Source of the DNA: Sphingomonas ginsenosidivorax
GTDB lineage: Bacteria; Pseudomonadota; Alphaproteobacteria; Sphingomonadales; Sphingomonadaceae
Reading direction: 5' to 3'
NCBI RefSeq assembly: GCF_007995065.1
Contig: NZ_VOQR01000001.1
Location: forward strand, 1,181,001 to 1,245,000
DNA: 64,000 bases
In this document: positions 38,925 to 46,764 of the stretch, in pieces
Numbering within the stretch: position 1 is the first letter of the stretch
Layout: every line of letters begins with the position of its first letter
Program-made: the position numbers and the translations under genes
Notes under the pieces: model-generated
The model's database searches: none
What the model saw: only the letters and a program-made list of their open reading frames with translations
Told to the model about the DNA's origin: nothing

Positions 38925-40451
38925 ATGCGGACGATCGAGAATCTGGTGAACGGTGCGGGCAGCACCGTGGATCGCTTTGGCGACGTGTTCGACCCCAATT
39001 CGGGCGACGTGCAGGCGCGCGTGCGACTGTCCGGCGCGGTCGACCTCGACGTCGCGGTCGCCGCGGCGCAGGCCGCGCAGCCGGCCTGGGCCGCGACCAA
39101 CCCGCAACGGCGGGCGCGCGTCATGTTCGAGTTCAAGCGGCTCGTCGAGGCCAACATGGACGAACTGGCGACCCTGCTGTCGTCCGAGCACGGCAAGGTG
39201 ATTGCGGATTCCAAGGGCGATATCCAGCGCGGGCTCGAGGTTATCGAGTTCTGCTGCGGAATCCCGCACATCCTGAAGGGCGAGTTCACGCAGGGCGCGG
39301 GGCCGGGGATCGACGTCTATTCGATGCGCCAGCCGCTCGGCATCGGCGCGGGGATCACCCCGTTCAACTTCCCGGCGATGATCCCGCTGTGGATGAGCGG
39401 CGTCGCAATCGCGACCGGTAACGCGTTTATCTTGAAGCCCAGCGAGCGCGACCCGTCGGTGCCGGTGCGCCTCGGCGAGCTGTTCCTCGAAGCGGGACTT
39501 CCCGCGGGGATCTTCCAGGTCGTCCACGGCGACAAGGAGATGGTCGACGCGATCCTCGACCACCCGGGGATCAGCGCGGTCAGCTTCGTCGGATCCTCCG
39601 ACATCGCGCATTACGTCTATCGGCGCGGCGTCGCGGCGGGCAAGCGCGTCCAGGCGATGGGCGGCGCGAAGAACCACGGCATCGTCATGCCCGACGCCGA
39701 TCTCGACCAGGTCGTCGCCGACCTGTCGGGCGCGGCGTTCGGCTCGGCGGGCGAGCGCTGCATGGCGCTGCCGGTGGTCGTGCCGGTCGGCGAGAAGACC
39801 GCGGAACGCTTGCGCGAGAAACTGATCCCCGCGATCGCGGCGCTCCGCGTCGGCGTATCGACCGATGCGGAGGCGCATTACGGCCCGGTCGTGAACGCCG
39901 CGCACAAGGCGCGGATCGAGCAGTGGATCCAGACCGGCGTCGACGAGGGCGCCGAGCTCGTCGTCGACGGCCGCGGGTTCGAGCTGCAGGGGCACGAGAA
40001 GGGGTTCTTCGTCGGCCCGACGCTGTTCGACCACGTCACGACCGAGATGTCGGCGTACAAGGAGGAGATTTTCGGCCCCGTGCTGCAGATTGTCCGTGCC
40101 GCCGATTTCGAGGACGCGGTGCGGCTGCCGAGCCAGCACCAATATGGCAACGGCGTCGCGATCTTCACGCGCAACGGCCACGCCGCGCGCGAGTTCGCCG
40201 CGCGGGTGAATGTCGGGATGGTGGGGATCAACGTGCCGATCCCTGTGCCGGTCGCGTATCACAGCTTCGGCGGATGGAAGCGCTCGGCGTTCGGCGACAC
40301 CAACCAGCACGGCATGGAAGGCGTGAAATTCTGGACCAAGGTCAAGACCGTGACGCAGCGCTGGCCCGATGGCTCGGCCTTGCCGGCGATGGCGGAAGAT
40401 GGTGGCCCGGCGCGCAACAACGACGCGTTCGTTATCCCGACGATGGGGTGA
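38925..40451 (+). CDS. mmsA: CoA-acylating methylmalonate-semialdehyde dehydrogenase
   Basis: A 508-residue aldehyde dehydrogenase that turns methylmalonate semialdehyde into propionyl-CoA, the last step of the valine-specific pathway. The catalytic Cys279 is in GSAGERCMA. The position that is Glu in ordinary aldehyde dehydrogenases is replaced (MGGAKNHGIVMPDA), as expected for this CoA-dependent type. The ending with KFWTKVKTVTQRWPDG is typical. I chose the ATG at 38925, which has GAGGA upstream and gives the family length. An ATG at 38901 is possible. It is the first gene of the valine catabolic cluster. Confidence 0.95.
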   Translation: MRTIENLVNGAGSTVDRFGDVFDPNSGDVQARVRLSGAVDLDVAVAAAQAAQPAWAATNPQRRARVMFEFKRLVEANMDELATLLSSEHGKVIADSKGDIQRGLEVIEFCCGIPHILKGEFTQGAGPGIDVYSMRQPLGIGAGITPFNFPAMIPLWMSGVAIATGNAFILKPSERDPSVPVRLGELFLEAGLPAGIFQVVHGDKEMVDAILDHPGISAVSFVGSSDIAHYVYRRGVAAGKRVQAMGGAKNHGIVMPDADLDQVVADLSGAAFGSAGERCMALPVVVPVGEKTAERLREKLIPAIAALRVGVSTDAEAHYGPVVNAAHKARIEQWIQTGVDEGAELVVDGRGFELQGHEKGFFVGPTLFDHVTTEMSAYKEEIFGPVLQIVRAADFEDAVRLPSQHQYGNGVAIFTRNGHAAREFAARVNVGMVGINVPIPVPVAYHSFGGWKRSAFGDTNQHGMEGVKFWTKVKTVTQRWPDGSALPAMAEDGGPARNNDAFVIPTMG

Positions 40452-40477
40452 GGGGCTGGTGGCTGCGCCCTCCATGG

Positions 40478-40508
40478 CCGTCATGCTGACGGACGTCAGC
40501 ATCCATTG
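40478..40508 (+). repeat. Left terminal inverted repeat of the GIY-YIG element
   Basis: A 31-base arm starting CCGTCATGCTGACGG and ending CATCCATTG, a perfect match to the complement of 40867-40897. It begins 27 bases after the mmsA stop. Confidence 0.85.
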
Positions 40509-40541
40509 CCGCGCCATGGCGTTGGGCGGGGATGGCGTCGG

Positions 40542-40853
40542 TCACCGCGTCGGCAGTGGTTCGAGTCCCAGCCCGATCGCAAGGTCCTCCCAGAACGGGT
40601 TTTCCACTTCGATCAGCTCGATCTTCCAGTCGCGGCGCCATGCCTTCAGTTGCTTCTCGCGAGCGATGGCGGAGGGCATGTCGGCGAACATCTCGAAATG
40701 GACCAGCCGTTTGACGTCATATCGCTTCGTGAAGCCGGGAAACGCGCCTGTTCGATGCTGATACAGGCGCGCCATCAGGCTCGACGTGACGCCGATATAG
40801 AGCGTACCGTGACGCCCGCTCGACAATATGTAGACACAGGGTTCGCGCGCCAT
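40542..40853 (-). CDS. GIY-YIG nuclease domain protein (UPF0213-like)
   Basis: A 103-residue single-domain GIY-YIG protein. The two halves of the signature are CVYILSS and LYIGVTSSLMARLYQHRTG, with the conserved catalytic-region Arg in the latter. A Glu in AIAREKQLKAWRRDWKI fits the metal-binding Glu of the family. Proteins of this type cut or nick DNA; the in vivo role of the UPF0213 group is unclear. The frame is open through the right terminal repeat, so ATGs at 40892 or 40910 are alternative starts. It lies inside a 31-bp inverted repeat and opposite to the surrounding valine operon. Confidence 0.85.
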   Translation of the reverse strand: MAREPCVYILSSGRHGTLYIGVTSSLMARLYQHRTGAFPGFTKRYDVKRLVHFEMFADMPSAIAREKQLKAWRRDWKIELIEVENPFWEDLAIGLGLEPLPTR

Positions 40854-40866
40854 CGTGCTGCCCGGC

Positions 40867-40897
40867 CAATGGATGCTGACGTCCGTCAGCATGACGG
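40867..40897 (-). repeat. Right terminal inverted repeat of the GIY-YIG element
   Basis: The perfect complement of 40478-40508. It ends 12 bases before the acyl-CoA dehydrogenase start codon. Confidence 0.85.
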
Positions 40898-40909
40898 GAA
40901 AATTGAGCA

Positions 40910-42055
40910 ATGACCAACCAGTTCGACCTCACCGACGACCAGCGCGAGATCCAGGAGCTCGCGCGGCGTTTTACCGCCGACCGCATCACTCCGCACGCCG
41001 CGGAGTGGGACGAGAAGCACATCTTCCCGCGCGACACGATCAAGACGGCGGCCGAGCTCGGCTTCGCGTCGATCTACGTCAGCGAGGAGTCCGGCGGCAT
41101 CGCGCTAGGCCGGCTCGAGGCGGCGCTGATCATGGAGGCGATGGCCTATGGCTGCCCCTCCACCTCGGCGTTCATCTCCATCCACAACATGGCGTCGTGG
41201 ATGATCGACCGGTTCGGCAGCCAGACGGTCAAGGACAAGTATCTCCCCGACCTCGTCACGATGGCGCGGCTCGCCAGCTATTGCCTGACCGAGCCCGGCT
41301 CGGGCTCCGACGCAGCCGCGCTCAAGACCCGCGCTGTGAAGGACGGCGACGACTGGATCGTCACCGGCTCGAAGCAGTTCATCTCGGGCGCGGGCGAGAA
41401 CGAGGTCTACGTCACCATGGTCCGCACCGGCGAGGAGGGCCCCAAGGGCATTTCCTGCCTGGTCATCGAGAAGGACATGCCCGGCGTTTCGTTCGGCGCG
41501 AACGAGAAGAAGCTCGGCTGGCATTCGCAGCCGACGCGGCAGGTGATCTTCGACGGTGTGCGCGTGCCGGGCGAGAACCTCGTCGGCAGCCTCGGCGAGG
41601 GGTTCCGGATCGCGATGATGGGGCTCGACGGCGGGCGTCTCAACATCGGCGCGTGCTCGCTCGGCGGCGCGCAGCGGTGCCTCGACGAGGCGATCACGTA
41701 CACCAAGGACCGGAAGCAGTTCGGCAAGGCGATCGCCGACTTCCAGAACACGCAGTTCACGCTGGCCGACATGGCGACCGAACTCGAGGCGGCACGCGCG
41801 CTGCTCTACATCGCCGCCGCCAAGGTGACGGACAACGCGCCCGACAAGACCAAGTTCGCCGCGATGGCGAAGCGGCTTGCGACGGACACGGGATCGTCGG
41901 TGGTCGACCGTGCGCTTCAGCTTCACGGCGGCTATGGGTATCTGCAGGATTATCCGATCGAACGCTTCTGGCGCGACTTGCGCGTGCATTCGATCCTCGA
42001 AGGGACGAACCAGGTCATGCGGATGATCGTCGGCCGCGAGCTGACGCGGTCGTGA
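40910..42055 (+). CDS. Acyl-CoA dehydrogenase, probably isobutyryl-CoA dehydrogenase
   Basis: A 381-residue FAD-dependent acyl-CoA dehydrogenase. The substrate-binding SYCLTEPGSGSDAA motif is present, and the catalytic Glu lies at the C-terminal position (HSILEGTNQVMRMIVGREL), as in short-chain and isobutyryl-CoA enzymes. Between mmsA and the 3-hydroxyisobutyryl-CoA hydrolase gene, the natural assignment is oxidation of isobutyryl-CoA to methacrylyl-CoA in valine breakdown. The specificity is inferred from context. The ribosome-binding site is weak; the gene starts 12 bases after the GIY-YIG element. Confidence 0.9.
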   Translation: MTNQFDLTDDQREIQELARRFTADRITPHAAEWDEKHIFPRDTIKTAAELGFASIYVSEESGGIALGRLEAALIMEAMAYGCPSTSAFISIHNMASWMIDRFGSQTVKDKYLPDLVTMARLASYCLTEPGSGSDAAALKTRAVKDGDDWIVTGSKQFISGAGENEVYVTMVRTGEEGPKGISCLVIEKDMPGVSFGANEKKLGWHSQPTRQVIFDGVRVPGENLVGSLGEGFRIAMMGLDGGRLNIGACSLGGAQRCLDEAITYTKDRKQFGKAIADFQNTQFTLADMATELEAARALLYIAAAKVTDNAPDKTKFAAMAKRLATDTGSSVVDRALQLHGGYGYLQDYPIERFWRDLRVHSILEGTNQVMRMIVGRELTRS

Positions 42056-42081
42056 GCCCGCGCAGCGCATATCCCCTTCTT

Positions 42082-42144
42082 CTCCGCGTCCTCTGCGCCT
42101 CTGCGCGCATGATGGATTCGCGCGGAGGCGCGGAGGACGCAGAG
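42082..42144. repeat. Intergenic inverted repeat (CTCCGCGTCCTCTGCG family)
   Basis: The arms at 42082-42107 and 42119-42144 are complementary at 23 of 26 positions, separated by about 11 bases. It lies between the acyl-CoA dehydrogenase and hydrolase genes. It is a separate family from the paired-hairpin repeats. Confidence 0.8.
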
Positions 42145-42166
42145 ACGGTTCGTGCAAGGAAATCTC

Positions 42167-43210
42167 GTGACCAATGATCTGATTTCGGAGATCGACGGCT
42201 CTGTCGGCCGGATCCGGCTCAATCGGCCCAAGGCGCTCCACGCACTCAACCTCACAATGTGCGAAGGCGTGCTCGATGCGCTTGAGGCGTGGCGCGCCGA
42301 CCCGGCGGTGGAGGTCGTGACCATCGACCATGCCGAGGGCCGCGGGTTTTGCGCCGGCGGGGACATCCGGATGCTCGCCGTGTCCGGTGCGGGCGACGGC
42401 AGCGATGCCCGCGCCTTCTTCCATACCGAGTACCGTATGAACCACCGGCTGTTCACCTATGCCAAGCCGACCGTCGCGTTCATGGACGGGATCACGATGG
42501 GCGGCGGTGTCGGGCTCGCGCTGCCCTGCCGGTTCCGCGTCGCGACCGAGAACACCAAGTTCGCGATGCCCGAGACCGGGATCGGGTTGTTCCCCGATGT
42601 CGGCGGGGGCTGGTATCTGTCGCGGCTGCCGGGGCGGATCGGGCAGTATGTCGCGCTGACCGGGCACCGGCTCGACGGCGCCGACTGCCTCGCGCTGGGG
42701 CTGGCGACGCATTACCTGCCAAGCGCGGCGCTGGATGCGGCGAAGGCCGGGCTGGCAGAGACGCCGCAGGACATTGCCGGCGTGCTCGATGCGCTCGCCA
42801 CGGTGGCACCCGAGGCGCGGATCCTGAACGACCAGCCGGCGATCGACCGGTTGTTCGCGTCCGATGTGCTCGAGGAGATCCTCGACGCACTGGCGGCGGA
42901 CGGGGGCGAGTGGGCGACCGCCACGCTGGCCACGCTCAGGACCAAGTCGCCGCAGTCGATGAAGGTGTCGCTGCGGCTGCTCGCCGACGGCGCGGCAATG
43001 CCGACCTTCGAGGACGAGATGCGCCAGGAATATGCGGTCGGCGCGCACGTCGTGCAGCGCCACGACTTTATCGAGGGTGTCCGCGCGGTGATCGTCGACA
43101 AGGACAACGCGCCGCGCTGGGAGCCGGCTACGCCGGACGCAGTAAGCGACCACCTGATCGAGCAGATCTTCGCGCCACTTCCCGAGAACGAGGCGTGGAC
43201 ACCGAATTAA
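42167..43210 (+). CDS. 3-hydroxyisobutyryl-CoA hydrolase (HIBCH type)
   Basis: A 347-residue crotonase-fold thioesterase that releases 3-hydroxyisobutyrate from its CoA ester in valine catabolism. Evidence for hydrolase rather than hydratase is the long form, the [12 protein letters not shown] and [15 protein letters not shown] oxyanion segments, [30 protein letters not shown], and [21 protein letters not shown], all typical of HIBCH. I chose the GTG at 42167, which has AAGGAA six bases upstream; a GTG at 42152 is less likely. Confidence 0.92.
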   Translation: MTNDLISEIDGSVGRIRLNRPKALHALNLTMCEGVLDALEAWRADPAVEVVTIDHAEGRGFCAGGDIRMLAVSGAGDGSDARAFFHTEYRMNHRLFTYAKPTVAFMDGITMGGGVGLALPCRFRVATENTKFAMPETGIGLFPDVGGGWYLSRLPGRIGQYVALTGHRLDGADCLALGLATHYLPSAALDAAKAGLAETPQDIAGVLDALATVAPEARILNDQPAIDRLFASDVLEEILDALAADGGEWATATLATLRTKSPQSMKVSLRLLADGAAMPTFEDEMRQEYAVGAHVVQRHDFIEGVRAVIVDKDNAPRWEPATPDAVSDHLIEQIFAPLPENEAWTPN

Positions 43211-43226
43211 GCAACACCGCCCCCAT

Positions 43227-43309
43227 CGTCACCCCAGCGCCGGCTGGGGTCTTTGCGAGGCGGGGTCGCGCTCACCCCAGCAAGACCCCAGCCTGCGCTG
43301 GGGTGACGG
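43227..43309. repeat. Paired-hairpin repeat (CCCCAGC variant)
   Basis: Outer arms starting CGTCACCCCAGCG and ending CGCTGGGGTGACG are perfect complements. Inner copies of CCCCAGC / ACCCCAGC lie between them. It fills the gap before the enoyl-CoA hydratase gene. Confidence 0.8.
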
Positions 43310-43335
43310 AGCGGGGGACGAAGAAGGAGAACAGA

Positions 43336-44109
43336 ATGCCCTACGAAACCATCCTCGTCGAACGGCGCGACCGCGTCACGCTGGTCACGCTCAACCGCCC
43401 GCAGGCGCTCAATGCGCTCAACTCGCAGGTCCTGGCCGAACTGCTCGACGCGTTCGCCGCGTTCGACGCGGACCCGGACCAGGGCTGCGCAGTGCTGACC
43501 GGCAGCGCGAAGGCGTTCGCGGCGGGCGCGGACATCAAGGAGATGCAGGCGCAGGGCATCGCCGACATGTACGCGGCCGATTTCTTCGCCGGCTGGGACC
43601 GGTTCACGCGGACTCGCAAGCCGATCATCGCCGCGGTCGCCGGGTTCGCGCTCGGCGGCGGGTGCGAGCTGGCGATGATGTGCGACTTCATCCTTGCCGC
43701 CGACACTGCCAAGTTCGGCCAGCCCGAGGTCAAGCTCGCGGTGACGCCAGGCATGGGTGGCTCGCAGCGCCTGACCCGTGCAGTCGGCAAGGCCAAGGCG
43801 ATGGAGATGTGCCTGACCGGCCGGATGATGTCCGCCGAGGAGGCCGAGCGCGCCGGGCTGGTCAGCCGAATCGTTTCCGCCGACGATCTGGTCGAGGAAG
43901 CCCTCAAGACTGCCGCGATGATCGCGTCGATGGCGCCGCTCGCGGTGCTGGCGAACAAGGAGATGGTCAACGCCGCGTTCGAGACCGGGCTCGGCATGGG
44001 CGTGCAGTTCGAGCGCCGGCTGTTCCACGCGCTGTTCGGCACCGCCGACCAGAGCGAAGGCATGGCGGCGTTCGTCGAGAAGCGCGCCGGGGTGTGGACG
44101 GGGAAATGA
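43336..44109 (+). CDS. Enoyl-CoA hydratase
   Basis: A 257-residue crotonase. The oxyanion-hole segments are [10 protein letters not shown] and [14 protein letters not shown], and the catalytic Glu pair lies in the region through [16 protein letters not shown]. In this cluster it probably hydrates methacrylyl-CoA to 3-hydroxyisobutyryl-CoA in valine catabolism, though the sequence is also that of a general short-chain hydratase. A strong ribosome-binding site (AAGGAG, six bases before the ATG) marks the start. Confidence 0.93.
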   Translation: MPYETILVERRDRVTLVTLNRPQALNALNSQVLAELLDAFAAFDADPDQGCAVLTGSAKAFAAGADIKEMQAQGIADMYAADFFAGWDRFTRTRKPIIAAVAGFALGGGCELAMMCDFILAADTAKFGQPEVKLAVTPGMGGSQRLTRAVGKAKAMEMCLTGRMMSAEEAERAGLVSRIVSADDLVEEALKTAAMIASMAPLAVLANKEMVNAAFETGLGMGVQFERRLFHALFGTADQSEGMAAFVEKRAGVWTGK

Positions 44110-44112
44110 ATT

Positions 44113-44216
44113 CCCCTCCCGCTTGCGGGAGGGGTTAGGGGAGGGCTTGTCCTCTCGAATTGACATACCCGCGCGTGGACAGGCCCTCCCCCGGCCCCTC
44201 CCGCGGGCGGGAGGGG
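44113..44216. repeat. Intergenic inverted repeat (CCCCTCCCGC family)
   Basis: Hairpin CCCCTCCCGC-TT-GCGGGAGGGG at 44113-44134 and a near copy, centred on GCGGGC, at 44195-44216, with GGGGAGGGC and GGCCCTCCCC between them. The right end GGGAGGGGAG lies eight bases before the mmsB ATG and forms its ribosome-binding site. Confidence 0.85.
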
Positions 44217-44226
44217 AGTAGATAGA

Positions 44227-45096
44227 ATGGCACGCATCGGATTCATCGGGCTTGGCAACATGGGCGGCGGAATGGCCGCCAACCTCGCGAAGAAGGGGCA
44301 CGACGTCCGCGCGTTCGACCTGTCCGCCGACGCGCTCGCGCGTGCCGAGACGGCGGGCTGCCTTCCGGTTGGCTCCGCGGTCGAGGCGGCGGACGGCGCG
44401 GAGGCGATCGTGACGATGCTGCCCGCGGGGCGGCATGTCGCCGAGGTCTATGAATCGCTGTTCGGCGTCGTCGCGCCGTCGGCGATCCTGATCGACTGTT
44501 CAACGATCGACATCGAGACCGCCAAGGCCGTCGCGGTCGCCGCGCAGGGCCGCGGGATGGCGGCGGTCGACGCGCCGGTGTCGGGCGGGATCGCGGCGGC
44601 GAACGCCGGCACGCTGACCTTCATGGTCGGCGGCTCCGCGGAGGATTTCGCGCGCGCCCAGCCGTACCTGGCGGACATGGGCAAGGCGGTGATCCACGCC
44701 GGCGCCAACGGCGCAGGGCAGGCGGTCAAGATGTGCAACAACATGCTGCTCGGTGCGACGATGATCGCGACGTGCGAGGCGTTCGCGCTCGCTCAGAAGC
44801 TGGGGCTGGACCCGCAGACCTTCTACGACATCTCGTCGGTGAGTTCGGGGCAGAGCTGGTCGATGACCTCCTACGCCCCGCTCCCCAGCGTCGGGCCGGA
44901 GACGCCCGCGGACCACGACTATCAGGGCGGTTTCGCGACCGCGCTCATGCTCAAGGACCTGCGGCTCGCGATGGCGGCGGCGAAGGATGCCGGCGCGCAG
45001 ACCCCGATGGGGTCGAAGGCGGCGGAACTCTACGAGGCGTTCGCCGCCGACGGGCAGGGGGCAGTCGACTTTTCGGGGATCATCCGGACGCTGTAG
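44227..45096 (+). CDS. mmsB: 3-hydroxyisobutyrate dehydrogenase
   Basis: A 289-residue NAD-dependent dehydrogenase that oxidises 3-hydroxyisobutyrate to methylmalonate semialdehyde, the substrate of MmsA. The N-terminal Rossmann motif IGFIGLGNMGGGMAANL is followed by the substrate-binding DAPVSGGIAAANAGTL and the catalytic Lys168 in GAGQAVKMCNNMLLG. Length is standard. It closes the valine cluster. Its ribosome-binding site is formed by the end of the preceding repeat. Confidence 0.96.
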   Translation: MARIGFIGLGNMGGGMAANLAKKGHDVRAFDLSADALARAETAGCLPVGSAVEAADGAEAIVTMLPAGRHVAEVYESLFGVVAPSAILIDCSTIDIETAKAVAVAAQGRGMAAVDAPVSGGIAAANAGTLTFMVGGSAEDFARAQPYLADMGKAVIHAGANGAGQAVKMCNNMLLGATMIATCEAFALAQKLGLDPQTFYDISSVSSGQSWSMTSYAPLPSVGPETPADHDYQGGFATALMLKDLRLAMAAAKDAGAQTPMGSKAAELYEAFAADGQGAVDFSGIIRTL

Positions 45097-45102
45097 TCCG
45101 CG

Positions 45103-45510
45103 TCAGAGGAAGCGGATCAGCATCAGCAGCAGCCCGAGGATCGAGACCAGCCAGCAGAGCGAGCGGACGTACTTCACGCCGAACAGGTAGAGCGGCACGT
45201 ACACGATCCGCGCGACGAACCACAGGATCGCTCCGATCGCACCGATCCCGCCGGTGCGGCCGGTTACTGCGAGGCCGAGCGCGAGCGCGACGAAGATCGG
45301 ATAGGTCTCCTGGAAATTGGCGAGCGCGCGCGTCGCCCGGCCGGCATAGTCGCCAAGCGGCGTCTCCGCCCCGTCGCGCGCGCCCGCATTCCAGTCGACC
45401 CCGCGCTCGCGCGTGACCAGCTGGCCCTGCAGCATGATATGGGCGAACAGCATCACGGTCGACCAGCCGAGCAGGATCAGTTCAGTCGGCAGCGCGGTAT
45501 GATCGGGCAT
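45103..45510 (-). CDS. MAPEG-family membrane protein
   Basis: A 135-residue four-helix membrane protein of the MAPEG (membrane-associated eicosanoid and glutathione metabolism) type. The segment GRATRALANFQETYPIFVA is the most characteristic; hydrophobic helices lie at ELILLGWSTVMLFAHIM, ALALGLAVTG, IGAILWFVARIVYVPLYLF and WLVSILGLLLMLI. Whether it uses glutathione is not known. The ATG at 45510 has AGGACC upstream and overlaps no plus-strand gene. It is divergent from the TetR gene. Confidence 0.85.
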   Translation of the reverse strand: MPDHTALPTELILLGWSTVMLFAHIMLQGQLVTRERGVDWNAGARDGAETPLGDYAGRATRALANFQETYPIFVALALGLAVTGRTGGIGAIGAILWFVARIVYVPLYLFGVKYVRSLCWLVSILGLLLMLIRFL

Positions 45511-45620
45511 TGGTGGTCCTTCGGTTGTCGAGAGCGCCAACGCCCCCGGCACGTGGTTGTTGCGATCGGGCTCTGCCGGTCTCCGGTGACGGGACTGGCG
45601 TTTCCATCGGTTTTGCCTAT

Positions 45621-45634
45621 ATACCGTTCGGTAT
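45621..45634. promoter_or_regulatory. Operator-like palindrome at the tetR start
   Basis: ATACCG-TT-CGGTAT, a perfect 14-bp palindrome that overlaps the ATG of the TetR-family gene. Related sites lie at 46255 and 46302 around the same gene. TATATA just upstream could be its -10 box, implying a leaderless transcript and autorepression. Confidence 0.65.
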
Positions 45635-46244
45635 GAATATCTGTTCGCTTTCCCCGATCAAGGGCCGTCCGCGCGAGTTCGATCTCGACGAGGCCCTGGC
45701 CGCCGCGCTTCGCGTATTCTGGCGCAACGGCTACGAAGCCGCGTCGATGACCGAGCTGACCGCGGCGATGGGCATCACCAAGCCCAGCCTCTACGCCGCG
45801 TTCGGCAACAAGGAAGCCCTGTTCCACAAGGCGCTCGACCTCTACGAGCGCGAGAAGCTGGCGTACATGACCTCCGCGATGGAGGCGCCGACCGCGCGCG
45901 GGGTGGCCGAACGGCTGCTGCGCGGTGCGCTGGCGATGCAGACCAGCACCTGCGATCCCAAGGGCTGCCTTGGCGTCATCAGCGCGGCGGCCTGTGGCGC
46001 AGAAGCCGAATCGATCAAGGCCGAGGTCGTCAAACGTCGCGCTTCGTCGGAGGCGATGATCATCCGGCGGTTCGAGCAGGCGGTCGCGGACGGGGAAGTC
46101 CCCGAAGGCATGACCGCCGCGGCGCTGGTCCGCTACCTGTTCGCGATCATGCAGGGGCTCGCCCTGCAGGGCGGATCGGGCGCGACCTGCGACGAACTCG
46201 AGCAGCTCGTCGAGACGAGCCTTGCGGTCTGGCCGACCAAGTAA
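45633..46244 (+). CDS. TetR-family transcriptional regulator
   Basis: A 203-residue repressor-type regulator. The N-terminal helix-turn-helix is DEALAAALRVFWRNGYEAAS followed by MTELTAAMGITKPSLYAAFGN and KEALFHKALDLYE. The C-terminal ligand-binding domain contains CDPKGCLGVISAAACG, a motif seen in members that respond to electrophiles or similar stress. I chose the ATG at 45633; the frame upstream is not supported. Palindromes matching ATACCG-n2-CGGTAT flank the gene on both sides, so autoregulation and control of the downstream small gene are likely. Confidence 0.9.
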   Translation: MNICSLSPIKGRPREFDLDEALAAALRVFWRNGYEAASMTELTAAMGITKPSLYAAFGNKEALFHKALDLYEREKLAYMTSAMEAPTARGVAERLLRGALAMQTSTCDPKGCLGVISAAACGAEAESIKAEVVKRRASSEAMIIRRFEQAVADGEVPEGMTAAALVRYLFAIMQGLALQGGSGATCDELEQLVETSLAVWPTK

Positions 46245-46254
46245 CGCGCTAAAA

Positions 46255-46268
46255 ATACCGCCCGGTAC
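46255..46268. promoter_or_regulatory. Second operator-like palindrome after tetR
   Basis: ATACCG-CC-CGGTAC, one base off the palindrome at 45621. It lies 10 bases after the tetR stop and about 10 bases before the -35 box of the next promoter. Confidence 0.55.
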
Positions 46269-46277
46269 AAAAAGCGA

Positions 46278-46315
46278 TTGACGGTACGGAACGGCGTTTC
46301 TATACCGACTGGTAT
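46278..46315 (+). promoter_or_regulatory. Sigma-70-like promoter with overlapping operator
   Basis: TTGACG at 46278-46283, then exactly 17 bases, then TATACC at 46301-46306. The -10 box lies inside ATACCG-AC-TGGTAT (46302-46315), a near copy of the palindrome at the tetR start. A repressor bound there would block the promoter of the 127-residue gene. Confidence 0.6.
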
Positions 46316-46359
46316 TGAAGCCGGGTCCCAAAGGGGGATAGCGGCAAGGAACCGCCGCC

Positions 46360-46743
46360 ATGGCCTATCTCGACATCGACAACATGTTCGCCGCCCCAGT
46401 CTGCGCCCGCGCTTCGCACGTCGAGGCCGAGCCGAAAGCGGGCTTCTCGGCGCTCGAATGGAGCGTGATCGCGCTCGCCAAGCGCGACACGCTGCGTAGC
46501 CTGGAAGGTACGAGCCGCGTGTCGCGCGCGCTCGGCAGCCTGTTCGGGCTCGGCACCGCGTCGCGGCTCGCCGATCCCCGGCTCGAGGCGCTGCGTCGCG
46601 CCGCGGTCTATGCCTGGCGCCGCGGGTTCGCGTTGCCGATGGCGGAGATCGAGCGTTTTCGCGATGCCGGCTTCGTCGATGCGCAGCTCGAGACGCTGGT
46701 GGTCAGCGTGACCGGCATGCGCGTCGGCCGCCTGGCCGCTTAA
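46360..46743 (+). CDS. Small protein of unknown function under TetR-type control
   Basis: A 127-residue soluble protein, mostly helical by eye, with an Ala/Arg-rich C-terminal half (RLEALRRAAVYAWRRGFALP). The segment SALEWSVIALAKRDTLRSLE resembles no domain that I recognise. The start has AAGGA about ten bases upstream. It is directly downstream of the TetR gene and its promoter carries a copy of the same palindrome, so it should be derepressed by the TetR ligand. Its DNA looks like its neighbours, so transfer is not suggested. Confidence 0.72.
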   Translation: MAYLDIDNMFAAPVCARASHVEAEPKAGFSALEWSVIALAKRDTLRSLEGTSRVSRALGSLFGLGTASRLADPRLEALRRAAVYAWRRGFALPMAEIERFRDAGFVDAQLETLVVSVTGMRVGRLAA

Positions 46744-46764
46744 CCGCGGTGCCGCCTAACTGCT

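Larger units (their letters stand above)
40478..40897. mobile_element. 420-bp element: perfect 31-bp terminal inverted repeats around a GIY-YIG gene
   Basis: The 31 bases at 40478-40508 are the exact reverse complement of those at 40867-40897. Each arm also holds its own hairpin (ATGCTGACG-GA-CGTCAGCAT). The only gene inside is a GIY-YIG nuclease on the minus strand. The outer ends CCGTCATGCTGA / TCAGCATGACGG match the ends of the dispersed short repeats in this window. No target-site duplication is evident. It sits between mmsA and the acyl-CoA dehydrogenase gene, opposite to the operon. Confidence 0.7.

Noticed and set aside
40470..40910. Target-site duplication flanking the GIY-YIG element
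   Set aside because: The bases just outside the two 31-bp arms do not match, so no duplication can be claimed; mobilisation is inferred from architecture only.
40910..42055. Assigning the first acyl-CoA dehydrogenase as isovaleryl-CoA dehydrogenase
   Set aside because: Its catalytic Glu is in the C-terminal EGTNQ position and it lies in the valine cluster; the gene at 46944 has the internal Glu typical of isovaleryl-CoA dehydrogenase.
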